Shown: in pieces, positions 35,657 to 44,760 of the stretch
Position numbering within the stretch: the stretch's first letter is position 1
How the letters are laid out: every line of letters begins with the position of its first letter
Assembly: GCF_001571005.1 (NCBI RefSeq)
Contig: NZ_BCST01000010.1
Location: 44,477-108,476, forward strand
Direction: 5' to 3'
From: Herbiconiux solani NBRC 106740
GTDB taxonomy: Bacteria; Actinomycetota; Actinomycetes; Actinomycetales; Microbacteriaceae
Length of the DNA stretch: 64,000 nt
The notes under the pieces: generated by a model
What the model saw: only the letters and a program-made list of their open reading frames with translations
The model's database searches: none
Told to the model about the DNA's origin: nothing
Position numbers and translations under genes: made by a program

Positions 35657-36672
35657 TGGGGCGTCGGGGTGAGGGGAGGCCGGCCAGCGAGGAGCTGGGC
35701 GCGGTGGTCGAGCGGCTGGCCGCGCTCGTGGGCGCGGGGGTCACGCCGGCGCGGGCGTGGGTGTACGTGGGGGAGGTGAGCGCCGATCCGGTCGTGCTCG
35801 CCGTGGCCGGACGTGTCGCGGACGGCGTTGGGCCGGCCGCAGCGATCGAGGCGGTGCTCGCCGTGAGCCGCCAGAGAGCCCGGCATGCTCCGGGTCGCCT
35901 GCCGACACCGATCGCGGAGTCGTGGCAGATGCTCGCCGCGGCCTGGTCGGTGGCGACGGAAGCGGGAGCCCCGCTCCGCGACTGCCTCGGCCGCATCGCC
36001 GAGTCGTTGTCGATGGCGGGAGCCGTCGAACGCCAGACCGCGGCCGCCCTCGCCGGGCCGACGGCGACTGCGCGACTGGTGCTCGCCCTCCCCGTGGTGG
36101 CGGTCGCCGGGGGATCGCTTCTCGGACTCGATACCATGCACATCCTCCTCCAGACACCGGCCGGGCTCTCGTGCCTCGCGGCGGGGCTCGGGCTCATGCT
36201 CCTCGGTCACCTGTGGAGTAGACGGCTGCTCCGCCGCGCGCGCTCGCTCCCGTCGTGCCCCGGGCTCGCGCTCGACCTCGTGGCCGTCGCGGCGACAGGA
36301 GGCGTCTCGCCGGCGCACGCGATCGCGCTGGTCGAGAAGGCGTATCGCCGCACGGGGCTCGTGATGCGGAATCTCGAGGAGGCGTATCGCCTCACGGGGC
36401 TCGTGACACGGGATCTCGAGGAGGCGCGGGAGGTCCTAGCCCTGGCCGAGCGGGCGGGTGCGCCGCCGGTCGAGCTGCTCCGGAGCGAGGCGACGCGCAT
36501 CCGTCGCGACGCCGTCTCTTCGGCCCTCCGCCGCGCCTCGGCGCTCGAGGTCTGGCTGATGATCCCGCTCGGGGCGTGCGTGCTGCCCGCCTTCATCCTC
36601 CTCGCGATCGCGCCCGTCCTCCTGGGGATCCTCCCCACCGCCGTCCTCCCCGTAACCGCCCTGCCCCTGTAA
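35656..36672 (+). CDS. Tad pilus inner-membrane platform protein (T2SS F, TadB/TadC-like)
   Basis: A 338-residue membrane protein with a T2SS-F type fold: soluble helical segments alternating with three to four hydrophobic stretches. It occupies the place of both tadB and tadC, so a single gene may serve for both, perhaps by fusion or loss. In the second half an in-frame 42-bp duplication (36334-36417) repeats 14 residues. The start could be ATG 35656 or GTG 35653, both on the tadA stop. Confidence 0.75.
   Translation: MGRRGEGRPASEELGAVVERLAALVGAGVTPARAWVYVGEVSADPVVLAVAGRVADGVGPAAAIEAVLAVSRQRARHAPGRLPTPIAESWQMLAAAWSVATEAGAPLRDCLGRIAESLSMAGAVERQTAAALAGPTATARLVLALPVVAVAGGSLLGLDTMHILLQTPAGLSCLAAGLGLMLLGHLWSRRLLRRARSLPSCPGLALDLVAVAATGGVSPAHAIALVEKAYRRTGLVMRNLEEAYRLTGLVTRDLEEAREVLALAERAGAPPVELLRSEATRIRRDAVSSALRRASALEVWLMIPLGACVLPAFILLAIAPVLLGILPTAVLPVTALPL
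36334..36417 (+). repeat. in-frame 42-bp tandem duplication in the platform gene
   Basis: Two 42-bp units (36334-36375 and 36376-36417) encode EKAYRRTGLVMRNL and EEAYRLTGLVTRDL. A third EEA begins directly after. The two copies differ at several bases, so the duplication is not brand-new. Confidence 0.9.
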
Positions 36673-36739
36673 CCCCAAGACGATGCAGACCACCCGCCGC
36701 GGGGCATCCGTTCTCCGGCACCGATGAAAGGAAAGTCCT

Positions 36740-37003
36740 ATGTCCCTCCTCTCCCTCCCTACGCGCCCAGCTCCCGGGGCGCGGCCCGGCCGGTCGGTTC
36801 GCGGCGGCGACCGGGCCCTGCGGCGGCCGGCCCCGTTCTGGCTCGCGGTCAGGGACGATACGGGCGCCGCCACCGCGGAGTATGCGATCGTGCTCCTGGC
36901 CGCGGTCGGGTTCGGCGGTCTGATGCTCGTCATCCTTCGGGGCGACGAGGTCAAAGGGATGCTCACCGACCTGGTGCACCGTGCGCTCACCGCGGCGATG
37001 TGA
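36740..37003 (+). CDS. Flp-type pilin (DUF4244)
   Basis: An 87-residue prepilin. A 44-residue basic leader ends in GA, then the mature N-terminus has TAEYAIVLLAAVGFGGLMLV, with the Glu-Tyr pair at +5/+6 of the class IVb prepilin G/xxxxEY motif and a hydrophobic polymerisation helix. AAGGAAAG precedes ATG 36740. DUF4244 is the usual actinobacterial Flp replacement (Rv3656c). It lies between the platform gene and TadE. Confidence 0.85.
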   Translation: MSLLSLPTRPAPGARPGRSVRGGDRALRRPAPFWLAVRDDTGAATAEYAIVLLAAVGFGGLMLVILRGDEVKGMLTDLVHRALTAAM

Positions 37004-37370
37004 TCCGCCTGGCCCGCATAGCTGGCAGGGCGACGAGGGGTCGGTGGCCGCCGAGTTCGCGATGGTGCTCCCCGCGGTGATGCTCGTGCTCGCGTTCGCC
37101 GCCGGCGCCGTGCAGGTCGGGGCAGCTCAGGTGCGTCTGACGGATGCCGCGGCCGACGCGGCTCGGCTGGTGGGGCGGGGCGAGTCCGAGAGCAGGGCGG
37201 CGAGCCGTCTGCAGGATGCCGTCGGGGGAGCGGCGCTCGCCGTCAGCCGCGACGGGCTCCTGGTCTGCGTCACGGCTACGGCATCCGTGACGCTGGGCCC
37301 GATGGCGGGCGCGATCGACCTCGGCGCTCGCGGCTGCGCCTACGACGACACCCTCCCTGCGACGCCATGA
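36981..37370 (+). CDS. TadE-like minor pseudopilin
   Basis: A 129-residue protein with GSVAAEFAMVLPAVMLVLAF (a TadE prepilin-like Glu-Phe and TM helix) followed by an AQVRLTDAAADAARLVGRGE amphipathic region and a short globular C-terminus with two cysteines. The GTG start at 36981 overlaps the pilin by 23 bp; the next gene starts on its stop codon. TadE proteins are minor pilus components. Confidence 0.8.
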   Translation: MRSPRRCDPPGPHSWQGDEGSVAAEFAMVLPAVMLVLAFAAGAVQVGAAQVRLTDAAADAARLVGRGESESRAASRLQDAVGGAALAVSRDGLLVCVTATASVTLGPMAGAIDLGARGCAYDDTLPATP

Positions 37371-38269
37371 GCACGCTACGGCCCGATGACGTCATGAGCG
37401 CCCGCCGGCCCCGGCGGCTGAGGGCACTGGCGAGAGAAGATGGGGCCGGGTCCGTGCTCGCGCTGTTCCTCGTCGTCGCGCTCGGGATGCTCGTCGGAGC
37501 GGGTGCCGCGGCCGCGCAGGTCGTGGTCGCGCATCAACGGCTCCAGGGGGCCGCCGACTCCGCGGCGCTCGCCGCCGCCGATGTGGCGTCCGGCCGCCTG
37601 ACCGGGGTGCCGTGCGAGGCGGCAGCCTCCGTCGCCGAGGCCCTCGACACCCGACTCGCCTCCTGCGCCGTCGACACGCAGACCACGGCCGCGGTGAGCG
37701 TCGAGGCCGAGACGCTCGGGTTCCGGCTCAGCGCGAGCGCCCGTGCCGGCCCCGCCGTCGCCCGAACGGCAGCCGCATCCCGACAAGCGCCCGGAGAACG
37801 GGGTTCAGCCGAGGACGGACTCGATGTAGTGGTAGTCGACCGCGCTCGGCCGGGCCGAGTCGGCGAACTCGAGGCCCGAGGCCCGCCGGTACAGATACTT
37901 CTTCGCGCTCGAGGACGCGGGGATGCTCAACCGGGCCTGGGGTTCGCCCTGGTCGGTGAAGTCGGTTCGGAGGGTCTTGCCCTCCAGGGGTCCGTCGGTG
38001 AACTTCGCGGTGTAACTGCCGTTGTCGACAGGCGTCATCGTGATCAGCTCCTCTCCATTGAAGACGTTCCAGATGCTCCGCTCCCATTGTGCCCTGCCGC
38101 CCCGGGAGCGCAATGGGAGGGGACTTCGGGCGTCTTCCGCCGATTTCGACCGATTAGCATTCACCCGGTCAGGGGTGTGTATGGTGTGCCTGAACGGTTC
38201 CACATATATAAGGAGAAAAGTTGGCCAGCCCGAGAAAGCTCGTCATCGTCGAGTCACCGACGAAGGTGA
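37367..38269 (+). CDS. Rv3654c-like pseudopilin, possibly lacking its normal stop
   Basis: The first 115 residues fit the last member of actinobacterial tad loci: GAGSVLALFLVVALGMLVGAG (prepilin-like TM), an ADSAALAAADVASGR helix and two cysteines. Related proteins end near residue 130-150. Here the frame continues to 38269, through the antisense strand of the 37805 gene, past the topA promoter and into topA; a +1 shift would stop at TAG 37838. So either the stop codon has been lost by an indel or the long Arg-rich tail is real. Confidence 0.6.
   Translation: MSTLRPDDVMSARRPRRLRALAREDGAGSVLALFLVVALGMLVGAGAAAAQVVVAHQRLQGAADSAALAAADVASGRLTGVPCEAAASVAEALDTRLASCAVDTQTTAAVSVEAETLGFRLSASARAGPAVARTAAASRQAPGERGSAEDGLDVVVVDRARPGRVGELEARGPPVQILLRARGRGDAQPGLGFALVGEVGSEGLALQGSVGELRGVTAVVDRRHRDQLLSIEDVPDAPLPLCPAAPGAQWEGTSGVFRRFRPISIHPVRGVYGVPERFHIYKEKSWPARESSSSSSHRRR
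37805..38038 (-). CDS. small hypothetical protein (77 aa)
   Basis: Starts at ATG 38038 with GGAGAGGAGC upstream. The protein (MTPVDNGSYTAKFTDGPLEG at the start) is strand-rich, has GSYTAKF and TLRTDFT strands and an RRASGLEFADSARP turn, and could form a small beta-barrel. No family recognised. It overlaps, antisense, the downstream reading of the pseudopilin frame. The alternative upstream in-frame starts are less likely. Confidence 0.55.
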   Translation of the reverse strand: MTPVDNGSYTAKFTDGPLEGKTLRTDFTDQGEPQARLSIPASSSAKKYLYRRASGLEFADSARPSAVDYHYIESVLG

Positions 38270-41181
38270 AGTCGATCGCCCAGTACCTCGGCGACGGCTT
38301 CGATGTGCTTGCCTCCGTGGGCCACATCCGCGATCTGGTCGAACCGAAGAACCTCCCCGCCGAGCTCAAGAAGGGATCCCTCGGCAAGTTCTCCGTCGAC
38401 GTCGAGAACGGCTTCGAGCCCTACTACGTCGTCTCCGACGCCAAGAAGAAGACCGTCGCCGAACTCAAGAAGGCGCTCGCCGGCGCCGACGAACTCTACC
38501 TCGCCACTGATGAAGACCGCGAGGGCGAGGCCATCGCGTGGCACCTGCTGCAGGTGCTGAAGCCCAAGGTCCCCGTCAAGCGCATGGTCTTCCACGAGAT
38601 CACCCGCGAGGCCATCGAGGCCGCCCGCGACAACACCCGGCAGATCGACGACGCCCTCGTCGACGCCCAGGAGACCCGCCGCATCCTCGACCGCCTCTAC
38701 GGCTACGAGGTCAGCCCTGTGCTCTGGCGCAAGGTCGGCCCCGGCCTGTCCGCCGGCCGCGTGCAGTCCGCCGCGACCCGCCTGGTCGTCGACCGCGAGC
38801 GCGAGCGCCTCGCCTTCACGAGCGCCAATTACTGGGACCTGACGGCCCAGCTCGCCCCGGATGCCGCGCATCCCGATGTCGACAAGTTCGAAGCGCGCCT
38901 GGTGCGCCTGAACGGCGAGCGCGTCGCCAGCGGTCGCGACTACGACGAATCCGGCACGCTGAAGGGTAAGGCAGTCGCGCTCGGCGAGCCGGCCGCGACC
39001 GCGCTGAAGGCTGCTCTCGAGGCCGACGGCGTCGACATCCGCGTCACCGCGCTCGAGACGAAGCCCTACACCCGTCGCCCCGCCGCGCCGTTCACCACGT
39101 CGACGCTGCAGCAGGAGGCCGCCCGCAAGCTCCGCTTCTCGGCCCGCCAGACCATGAGCGTCGCGCAGTCGCTCTACGAGAACGGCTACATCACCTATAT
39201 GCGAACCGACTCCCCGTCGCTCTCGCAGCAGGCGATCAACGCCGCGCGCAACCAGGCCACCAAGCTCTACGGCGCCGACACCATCCCCGACAAGCCGCGC
39301 CTGTACAGCGGCAAGGGCAAGAACGCGCAGGAGGCCCACGAGGCCGTCCGCCCGGCCGGCGAGGTCTTCAAGACCCCGTCCGAGCTGTCCGGCGTGCTGC
39401 GCGGAAACGACTTCCGCCTCTACGAGCTGATCTGGAAGCGCACCGTCGCATCCCAGATGGCCGACGCGAAGGGGTCGACGGCATCCGTCACCATCGCCGC
39501 CGGCCCGGTCACCGTCGACGAGCTCGGCGGCCCCACGACGGCCGAGTTCTCCGCATCCGGAACCGTCATCACCTTCCGCGGCTTCCTGCACGCCTATGAG
39601 GAGAGCCGTGACGAGGAGCGCAACGCTTCGGCCGAGCCCGCCGAGGCCAAGCTGCCCGTGCTGAAGGAGGGCCAAGCCCTCGCCGCCGTCGAGGTGGATG
39701 CGGCCGGTCACGACACCACCCCGCCGCCCCGCTACACCGAGGCGAGCCTGGTCAAGGCGCTGGACGAGCTCGGCATCGGCCGTCCGTCGACCTACGCCTC
39801 CATCATCTCGACCATCATCGACCGCGGGTACGTCACCCCGCGCGGCCAGGCGCTGGTCCCGAGCTGGACCGCCTTCTCGGTCGTGCGCCTGCTCGAGGAC
39901 TTCTTCTCCGAACTCGTCGACTACGACTTCACTGCGGCGCTCGAGGCCGACCTCGACAAGATCGCCGACGGCGAGGAAGATCGCGTCGACTGGCTGAACG
40001 GCTTCTACTTCGGCAGCGAGGGCCACCCCGGCCTCCGCAACGTCATCGACAACATGGGGGAGATCGACGCCAAGGCGGTCAACTCCGTGGCCATCACCGA
40101 CGACATCACGCTGCGCATCGGCAAGTACGGCCCCTACCTCGAGGTCGTCGACCCCTCGGGCGACCTGGAGGCGAGTCCGCGCCGGGTCAACCTGCCGCAG
40201 GATCTCGCTCCCGACGAGCTGACCCCCGAGAAGGCCCGCGAGCTCGTCGACGCCCCCGTCGTCACCGACCGTGTCATCGGCGTGAACCCCGACAACGGCA
40301 AGGAGATCGTGGCGAAGGACGGCCGGTTCGGCCCCTACGTCACCGAGCTCGACCCGGTGGTTCCCGAGGCCGAAGCGGATGCGGCGGGCTCGGCATCGGC
40401 CGGCAGCACCGCGACCGGCACGGCGACCGCGACCGCCACGAAGGCTCCCGCGAAGAAGGCCCCGGCCAAGAAGGCCGCCGCCGTCAAGCCGCGCACGGCC
40501 TCCCTCTTCAAGTCGATGGATCTCGCGACGATCGACCTCGACACCGCTCTGCGCCTGCTGAACCTGCCGCGCACGGTGGGGGAGGACCCGGAGTCCGGTG
40601 AGCCGATCACCGCCCAGGGCGGCAAGTTCGGGCCCTACCTCAAGAAGGGTACCGACACCCGTTCGCTCGAGAGCGAAGACCTGATCTTCGACATCGACCT
40701 CCCCGGAGCGCTCGAGCTCTTCGCGCAGCCGAAGTACGGCGCCCGCCGTGCCTCGTCGGCGCTCAAGGAGTTCGACGCCGACCCCGAGAGCGGCAAGCCG
40801 ATCCGGGTGAAGGACGGCCGTTTCGGCCCGTACGTGACGGATGGCGTGACGAACGCCACCATCCCGCGCGGCGAGACCGTCGAGGAGGTCGACTTCGAGC
40901 GTGCCGTGCAGCTGCTCGCCGACAAGCGCGCCAAGGGGCCGGCGACGGGCAAGAAGCCCACGGCCAAGAAGCCCGCCGCGAAGAAGCCTGCCGCGAAGTC
41001 CACGGCGGCGAAGACGACGGCGGCCAAGAAGCCGGTGGCCAAGACGACCGCGGCGAAGACGACCGCGGCCAAGAAGCCGGCGACCCGGACGACTGCAGCC
41101 AAGACGACCGCGGCGAAGACCACGGCCGCCAAGACCACGGCCGCCAAGACCGCCGCACCGAAACCCGCTCCCGAGAAGTGA
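38221..41181 (+). CDS. topA: DNA topoisomerase I
   Basis: A 986-residue type IA topoisomerase that relaxes negative supercoils. The Toprim domain opens KLVIVESPTKVKSIAQYL and has DEDREGEAIAWH; the active-site Tyr is in YITYMRTDSPSL (near 327). The C-terminal part holds repeated KDGRFGPYV modules and a long Lys/Ala/Thr tail (KKPAAKK and TTAAKTT repeats), the usual actinobacterial basic extension that adds processivity. AAGGAG precedes TTG 38221. Confidence 0.96.
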   Translation: MASPRKLVIVESPTKVKSIAQYLGDGFDVLASVGHIRDLVEPKNLPAELKKGSLGKFSVDVENGFEPYYVVSDAKKKTVAELKKALAGADELYLATDEDREGEAIAWHLLQVLKPKVPVKRMVFHEITREAIEAARDNTRQIDDALVDAQETRRILDRLYGYEVSPVLWRKVGPGLSAGRVQSAATRLVVDRERERLAFTSANYWDLTAQLAPDAAHPDVDKFEARLVRLNGERVASGRDYDESGTLKGKAVALGEPAATALKAALEADGVDIRVTALETKPYTRRPAAPFTTSTLQQEAARKLRFSARQTMSVAQSLYENGYITYMRTDSPSLSQQAINAARNQATKLYGADTIPDKPRLYSGKGKNAQEAHEAVRPAGEVFKTPSELSGVLRGNDFRLYELIWKRTVASQMADAKGSTASVTIAAGPVTVDELGGPTTAEFSASGTVITFRGFLHAYEESRDEERNASAEPAEAKLPVLKEGQALAAVEVDAAGHDTTPPPRYTEASLVKALDELGIGRPSTYASIISTIIDRGYVTPRGQALVPSWTAFSVVRLLEDFFSELVDYDFTAALEADLDKIADGEEDRVDWLNGFYFGSEGHPGLRNVIDNMGEIDAKAVNSVAITDDITLRIGKYGPYLEVVDPSGDLEASPRRVNLPQDLAPDELTPEKARELVDAPVVTDRVIGVNPDNGKEIVAKDGRFGPYVTELDPVVPEAEADAAGSASAGSTATGTATATATKAPAKKAPAKKAAAVKPRTASLFKSMDLATIDLDTALRLLNLPRTVGEDPESGEPITAQGGKFGPYLKKGTDTRSLESEDLIFDIDLPGALELFAQPKYGARRASSALKEFDADPESGKPIRVKDGRFGPYVTDGVTNATIPRGETVEEVDFERAVQLLADKRAKGPATGKKPTAKKPAAKKPAAKSTAAKTTAAKKPVAKTTAAKTTAAKKPATRTTAAKTTAAKTTAAKTTAAKTAAPKPAPEK

Positions 41182-41795
41182 CCGGCCTCTTCATCACCCT
41201 CGAGGGCGGTGACGGCGCGGGCAAGACCACGCAGGCCTCCGCGCTCGAGGCCTGGCTCATCGAGCAGGGCCGTGTCGTGGTGCGCACCCGCGAGCCCGGC
41301 GGTACCGAGTTCGGCGTCGAGGTGCGCGAGATCGTGCTGCACAGCCGCGGCGACATCAGCCCCCGGGCCGAGGCGCTGCTCTACGCCGCCGACCGTGCCC
41401 ACCACATCGCGACGAAGGTGCGCCCGGCTCTCGAACGCGACGAGATCGTGGTGCAGGATCGCTATCTCGACTCCTCGGTCGCCTACCAGGGCGCCGGGCG
41501 GGTATTGGATGCGGGCGAGATCCGCGACCTCTCGCTCTGGGCGGCCGAGGGGCTGCTGCCGGACCTGACCGTGCTGCTCGACCTCGACGAGGACCGTGCC
41601 CGCGAGCGGCTGGACAGCGCCAACAAGCGGTTCGACCGTCTCGAAGCCGAGAAGAGCGACTTCCACCGGCGGGTGCGCGCGGCTTTCCTCGAGCTCGCAG
41701 CCGCCGAGCCCGGGCGCTTCCTGGTCGTCGACGCCTCGCTGCCCCCGGACGAGATCGCGGCCGTCATCCTGGAGCGCGTCGCCCCTCTGCTCTAG
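41178..41795 (+). CDS. tmk: thymidylate kinase
   Basis: A 205-residue dTMP kinase. P-loop EGGDGAGKTTQ (about residues 9-19), RTREPGGTE (substrate-binding Arg loop), DRYLDSSVAYQG (DR(Y/H) motif) and a LID segment RLDSANKRFDRLE are present. GTG 41178 overlaps the topA stop. The last base of its stop opens a three-copy repeat. topA-tmk-holB is a conserved actinobacterial order. Confidence 0.94.
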   Translation: MTGLFITLEGGDGAGKTTQASALEAWLIEQGRVVVRTREPGGTEFGVEVREIVLHSRGDISPRAEALLYAADRAHHIATKVRPALERDEIVVQDRYLDSSVAYQGAGRVLDAGEIRDLSLWAAEGLLPDLTVLLDLDEDRARERLDSANKRFDRLEAEKSDFHRRVRAAFLELAAAEPGRFLVVDASLPPDEIAAVILERVAPLL

Positions 41796-41841
41796 AGCGG
41801 GGCTCCTCCGGAGCGGGGCTCCTCCGGAGCGGGGCTCCTCC
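41795..41841. repeat. three 16-bp tandem repeats at the tmk stop codon
   Basis: GAGCGGGGCTCCTCCG occurs at 41795-41810 and 41811-41826, with a third 15-base copy at 41827-41841. The first base is the third base of the tmk TAG. Each unit contains a self-complementary GAGC...GCTC, so the array could also fold. Confidence 0.95.
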
Positions 41842-41906
41842 AGACCGGGGCTCCGAGGAAGCTGTCACGGCGGCCGGCTGTCAGGGGCGGACGATAGATT
41901 GATCTC

Positions 41907-43181
41907 ATGAGCGTGTGGGACGACCTGACGGGGCAATCGGCCGCCATTGAGGTGTTCCGTGCCGCCGCCGAGAGCGCGGCGCACTCGGCGCCGATGTCGC
42001 ACAGCCCCGCCTCAGACGCCGCCGTAGCACCCACGGCAGCGGCCGCGACGGGCGGCGCCCCGGCCGCTACCCGCGCCGGCACCCCCGCCGACTCCATGAC
42101 CCACTCCTGGCTCGTCACGGGCCCCCCGGGCTCCGGCCGCTCCAACCTCGCCTACGCCTTCGCCTCCGCACTCCTGTGCCGCTTCGGCGGCTGCGGCGTC
42201 TGCAGCGACTGCAGCCAGGTGGCGGCCCGCACGCATCCCGATCTCGCGATCCTCGCCACCGAGCGCGTCATCATCTCGATCGACGAGGTGCGTCGCCTGG
42301 TCAGCGCCTCGCAGTTCTCGCCCTCGGTCTCCCGCTACCGCGTGGTCGTCATCGAAGACGCCGACCGGATGGTGGAGCGCACCTCGAACGTGCTGCTCAA
42401 GGCGCTCGAAGAGCCGCCCGAGCGCACGGTGTGGATTCTCTGCGCCCCGAGCGAGGCCGACCTGCTGCCGACCATCCGCTCCCGTGTGCGCTCGGTGCGC
42501 CTCCGCGTGCCGAGCACCGACGACGTCGCCGCCCTCCTCGTCAAGCGCGACGGGGTCGACCCCGACCTCGCGCTGCGCGCCGCTCGCGAGTCGCAGAGCC
42601 ACATCGGCATGGCGCACCGGCTCGCCACCAACGACGAGGCCCGCGCCCGCCGTGAGGAGACGATCGACCTCGCGCTCTCCGTCTCCACCGTGGGCGACGC
42701 CGTCCGGGGGGCCGCGCGCCTGCTCGAGATCGCCGGCGCCGACGCCCAGGCCATCACCGAGGAGCGCGACGCCGAGGAGCGCGCCGCCGCTCTCCGCTCG
42801 CTCGGGGTGGAGCCCGGCCAGGCCGTCCCCCTGGCCCTCCGCGGCCAGATGAAGAGCCTGGAGGAGGATCAGAAGCGCCGGGCGACCCGCAGTCTCCGCG
42901 ACGGCATCGACCGCATCCTGACCGATCTGCTCTCGCTCTTCCGGGACATCCTGATCGTGCAGCTCGGCTCCCAGGTCGAGCTCGTCAACGAGTCGATCTC
43001 GCCCCGCGTGAGGGAGGTCGCGAGCAGTAACGATTCGTCATCGACCCTCGCGGCGATGGACGCGATCGCGGTCGCGCGCCGGAGGATAGCGGCTAACGTG
43101 GCCCCCGCCCTCGCACTCGAAGCCATGCTCGTCACGGTCGCCGAGGCGGCCCGATCCGCATCACGAAAGGTTCCTCAGTGA
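41907..43181 (+). CDS. holB: DNA polymerase III delta-prime subunit
   Basis: A 424-residue clamp-loader subunit. Walker A GPPGSGRSN, the zinc module CRFGGCGVCSDCSQ, the SRC-like VRSV segment and KALEEPPERTVWILC are present. An Ala/Thr/Pro-rich insertion (about residues 27-62) lies before the P-loop, where most relatives have a short loop. ATG 41907 lies 6 nt after TAGATT, consistent with leaderless translation. The stop overlaps the next gene. Confidence 0.92.
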   Translation: MSVWDDLTGQSAAIEVFRAAAESAAHSAPMSHSPASDAAVAPTAAAATGGAPAATRAGTPADSMTHSWLVTGPPGSGRSNLAYAFASALLCRFGGCGVCSDCSQVAARTHPDLAILATERVIISIDEVRRLVSASQFSPSVSRYRVVVIEDADRMVERTSNVLLKALEEPPERTVWILCAPSEADLLPTIRSRVRSVRLRVPSTDDVAALLVKRDGVDPDLALRAARESQSHIGMAHRLATNDEARARREETIDLALSVSTVGDAVRGAARLLEIAGADAQAITEERDAEERAAALRSLGVEPGQAVPLALRGQMKSLEEDQKRRATRSLRDGIDRILTDLLSLFRDILIVQLGSQVELVNESISPRVREVASSNDSSSTLAAMDAIAVARRRIAANVAPALALEAMLVTVAEAARSASRKVPQ

Positions 43182-44758
43182 CCCGTCCCACCCCGAGTCG
43201 CCGCTCCCGGCTGGCCGGAGCCGCTGCCGCGATCGTCGCGGCGACACTCCTGCTCTCCGGCTGCACCACCTGGTTCGTCGGCAATCAGGGCGCTCCGGGA
43301 GCCAGCTCGGCCCCGGCCGCCACGTCGACCCCGCTCGCCGAAGACGTGCCGGCCGCGCTCAAGCCGTTCTACGGCCAGTCGCTCGTCTGGTCCTCCTGCG
43401 GCGGCGGCTTCCAGTGCGCCGAGGCGACCGCGCCGCTGGACTGGGCGAACCCCTCGGGCGACACCGTGAAGCTCGCGATGATCAAGAAGCCCTCCTCGGG
43501 CGCCGGCGAGAAGCTCGGCACGCTGTTCGTGAACCCCGGCGGCCCGGGTGGCTCGGCCTACGACTTCGTGCAGCAATCGGCCGACTACGCCGCGCATCCG
43601 TCGCTCCAGGCCTCCTACGACGTCATCGGTTACGACCCCCGCGGCACCGGCCACTCCGACGCCGTGCACTGCCTCACCGACTCCGAGCGCGACGCGTTCC
43701 TCTACGACGTCACCCCCGGGGTCCGCGGCTCGGCCGAGTGGATGGCGGCGTACCAGGCGGCCTGGAAGGACTTCGCAGACAAGTGCGCCGCGAACACCGG
43801 CCCGCTGCTGCAGTTCATCGACACCGACAGCACCACCCGCGACCTCGACATGCTCCGGGCGCTGGTGGGCGACCCGAAGCTCAACTACCTCGGTTACTCC
43901 TACGGCACGCTGCTCGGTGCCGAGTACGCCGGCAACTTCCCCGACAAGGTCGGCCGGATGGTCCTCGACGGCGCCGAGGACCCCTCGGTCAACGGCTTCG
44001 GCATCACGATCGCCCAGGCCGCGGGCTTCGAGACGGCGCTGAAGAACTACCTCGCCGACTGCGCGACCCGCTCCGACTGCTGGTTCGACGGCTCGGCCGA
44101 CGAGGCCCTCACCCGCATCCAGGCACTCCTCGCCAAGGTCGAGGCAAGCCCGGTCCGCTCGAGCGACGGCCGCCAGCTCGGCGCCGCCAACCTGCTCACC
44201 GCGGTCTTCTACCCCCTCTACAACAAGGGCAACTGGCCCTACCTCGACGACCTGTTCACCTCGGTCGAGCAGGGTCAGGCCGACTACGCCTTCCAGCTGG
44301 CGGATGCGTACAACAGCCGCAACCCGGACGGCACGTACGCCGACAACCTGATCGAGTCGTTCAATGCGATCTCCTGCGCCGACTTCCCGGCGTCGACCGA
44401 TCCGGCCGTCATCGCCCAGCAGAACACCGACCTGATCGCCGCCTCGCCGACGGTCGGGCCCTACTGGACCTACAGCGACGTGCCCTGCTCGCAATGGGTC
44501 TACCCGAGCACCCGCGTCCCCGCGGCGGTGACCGCGGCCGGCTCCGAACCGATCATCGTGGTCGGCACGACCGGCGACCCGGCCACTCCGTACAAGTGGG
44601 CGCAGGCACTGGCCGGCCAGCTGCAGAACGGTCACCTGGTGACGTTCCAGGGCGACGGCCACACGGCCTACAACTCGTCCGACTGCGTCGACGCCGCGGT
44701 GGACGCCTACTTCCTGCAGGGCACCGTCCCGGCCTCCGACCCGAACTGCACGAGCTGA
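43178..44758 (+). CDS. secreted alpha/beta hydrolase lipoprotein (tripeptidyl aminopeptidase-like)
   Basis: A 526-residue exported serine hydrolase. The signal peptide ends in the lipobox LLSGC (Cys29), so it should be a lipoprotein. The fold has NPGGPGGSA (oxyanion region), GYSYGTLLGAEYA with the nucleophile near residue 240, and a C-terminal TAP-like domain with VVGTTGDPATPY (Asp) and GDGHTAY (His). This is the Streptomyces SlpD/SlpE/Tap architecture, which removes tripeptides from secreted proteins. GTG 43178 overlaps holB; a TetR gene follows by two bases. Confidence 0.9.
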   Translation: MTRPTPSRRSRLAGAAAAIVAATLLLSGCTTWFVGNQGAPGASSAPAATSTPLAEDVPAALKPFYGQSLVWSSCGGGFQCAEATAPLDWANPSGDTVKLAMIKKPSSGAGEKLGTLFVNPGGPGGSAYDFVQQSADYAAHPSLQASYDVIGYDPRGTGHSDAVHCLTDSERDAFLYDVTPGVRGSAEWMAAYQAAWKDFADKCAANTGPLLQFIDTDSTTRDLDMLRALVGDPKLNYLGYSYGTLLGAEYAGNFPDKVGRMVLDGAEDPSVNGFGITIAQAAGFETALKNYLADCATRSDCWFDGSADEALTRIQALLAKVEASPVRSSDGRQLGAANLLTAVFYPLYNKGNWPYLDDLFTSVEQGQADYAFQLADAYNSRNPDGTYADNLIESFNAISCADFPASTDPAVIAQQNTDLIAASPTVGPYWTYSDVPCSQWVYPSTRVPAAVTAAGSEPIIVVGTTGDPATPYKWAQALAGQLQNGHLVTFQGDGHTAYNSSDCVDAAVDAYFLQGTVPASDPNCTS

Positions 44759-44760
44759 GG

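Noticed and set aside
40960..41160. Repetitive tract at the topA 3-prime end
   Set aside because: Encodes the normal Lys/Ala/Thr tail of actinobacterial topoisomerase I, not a mobile repeat.
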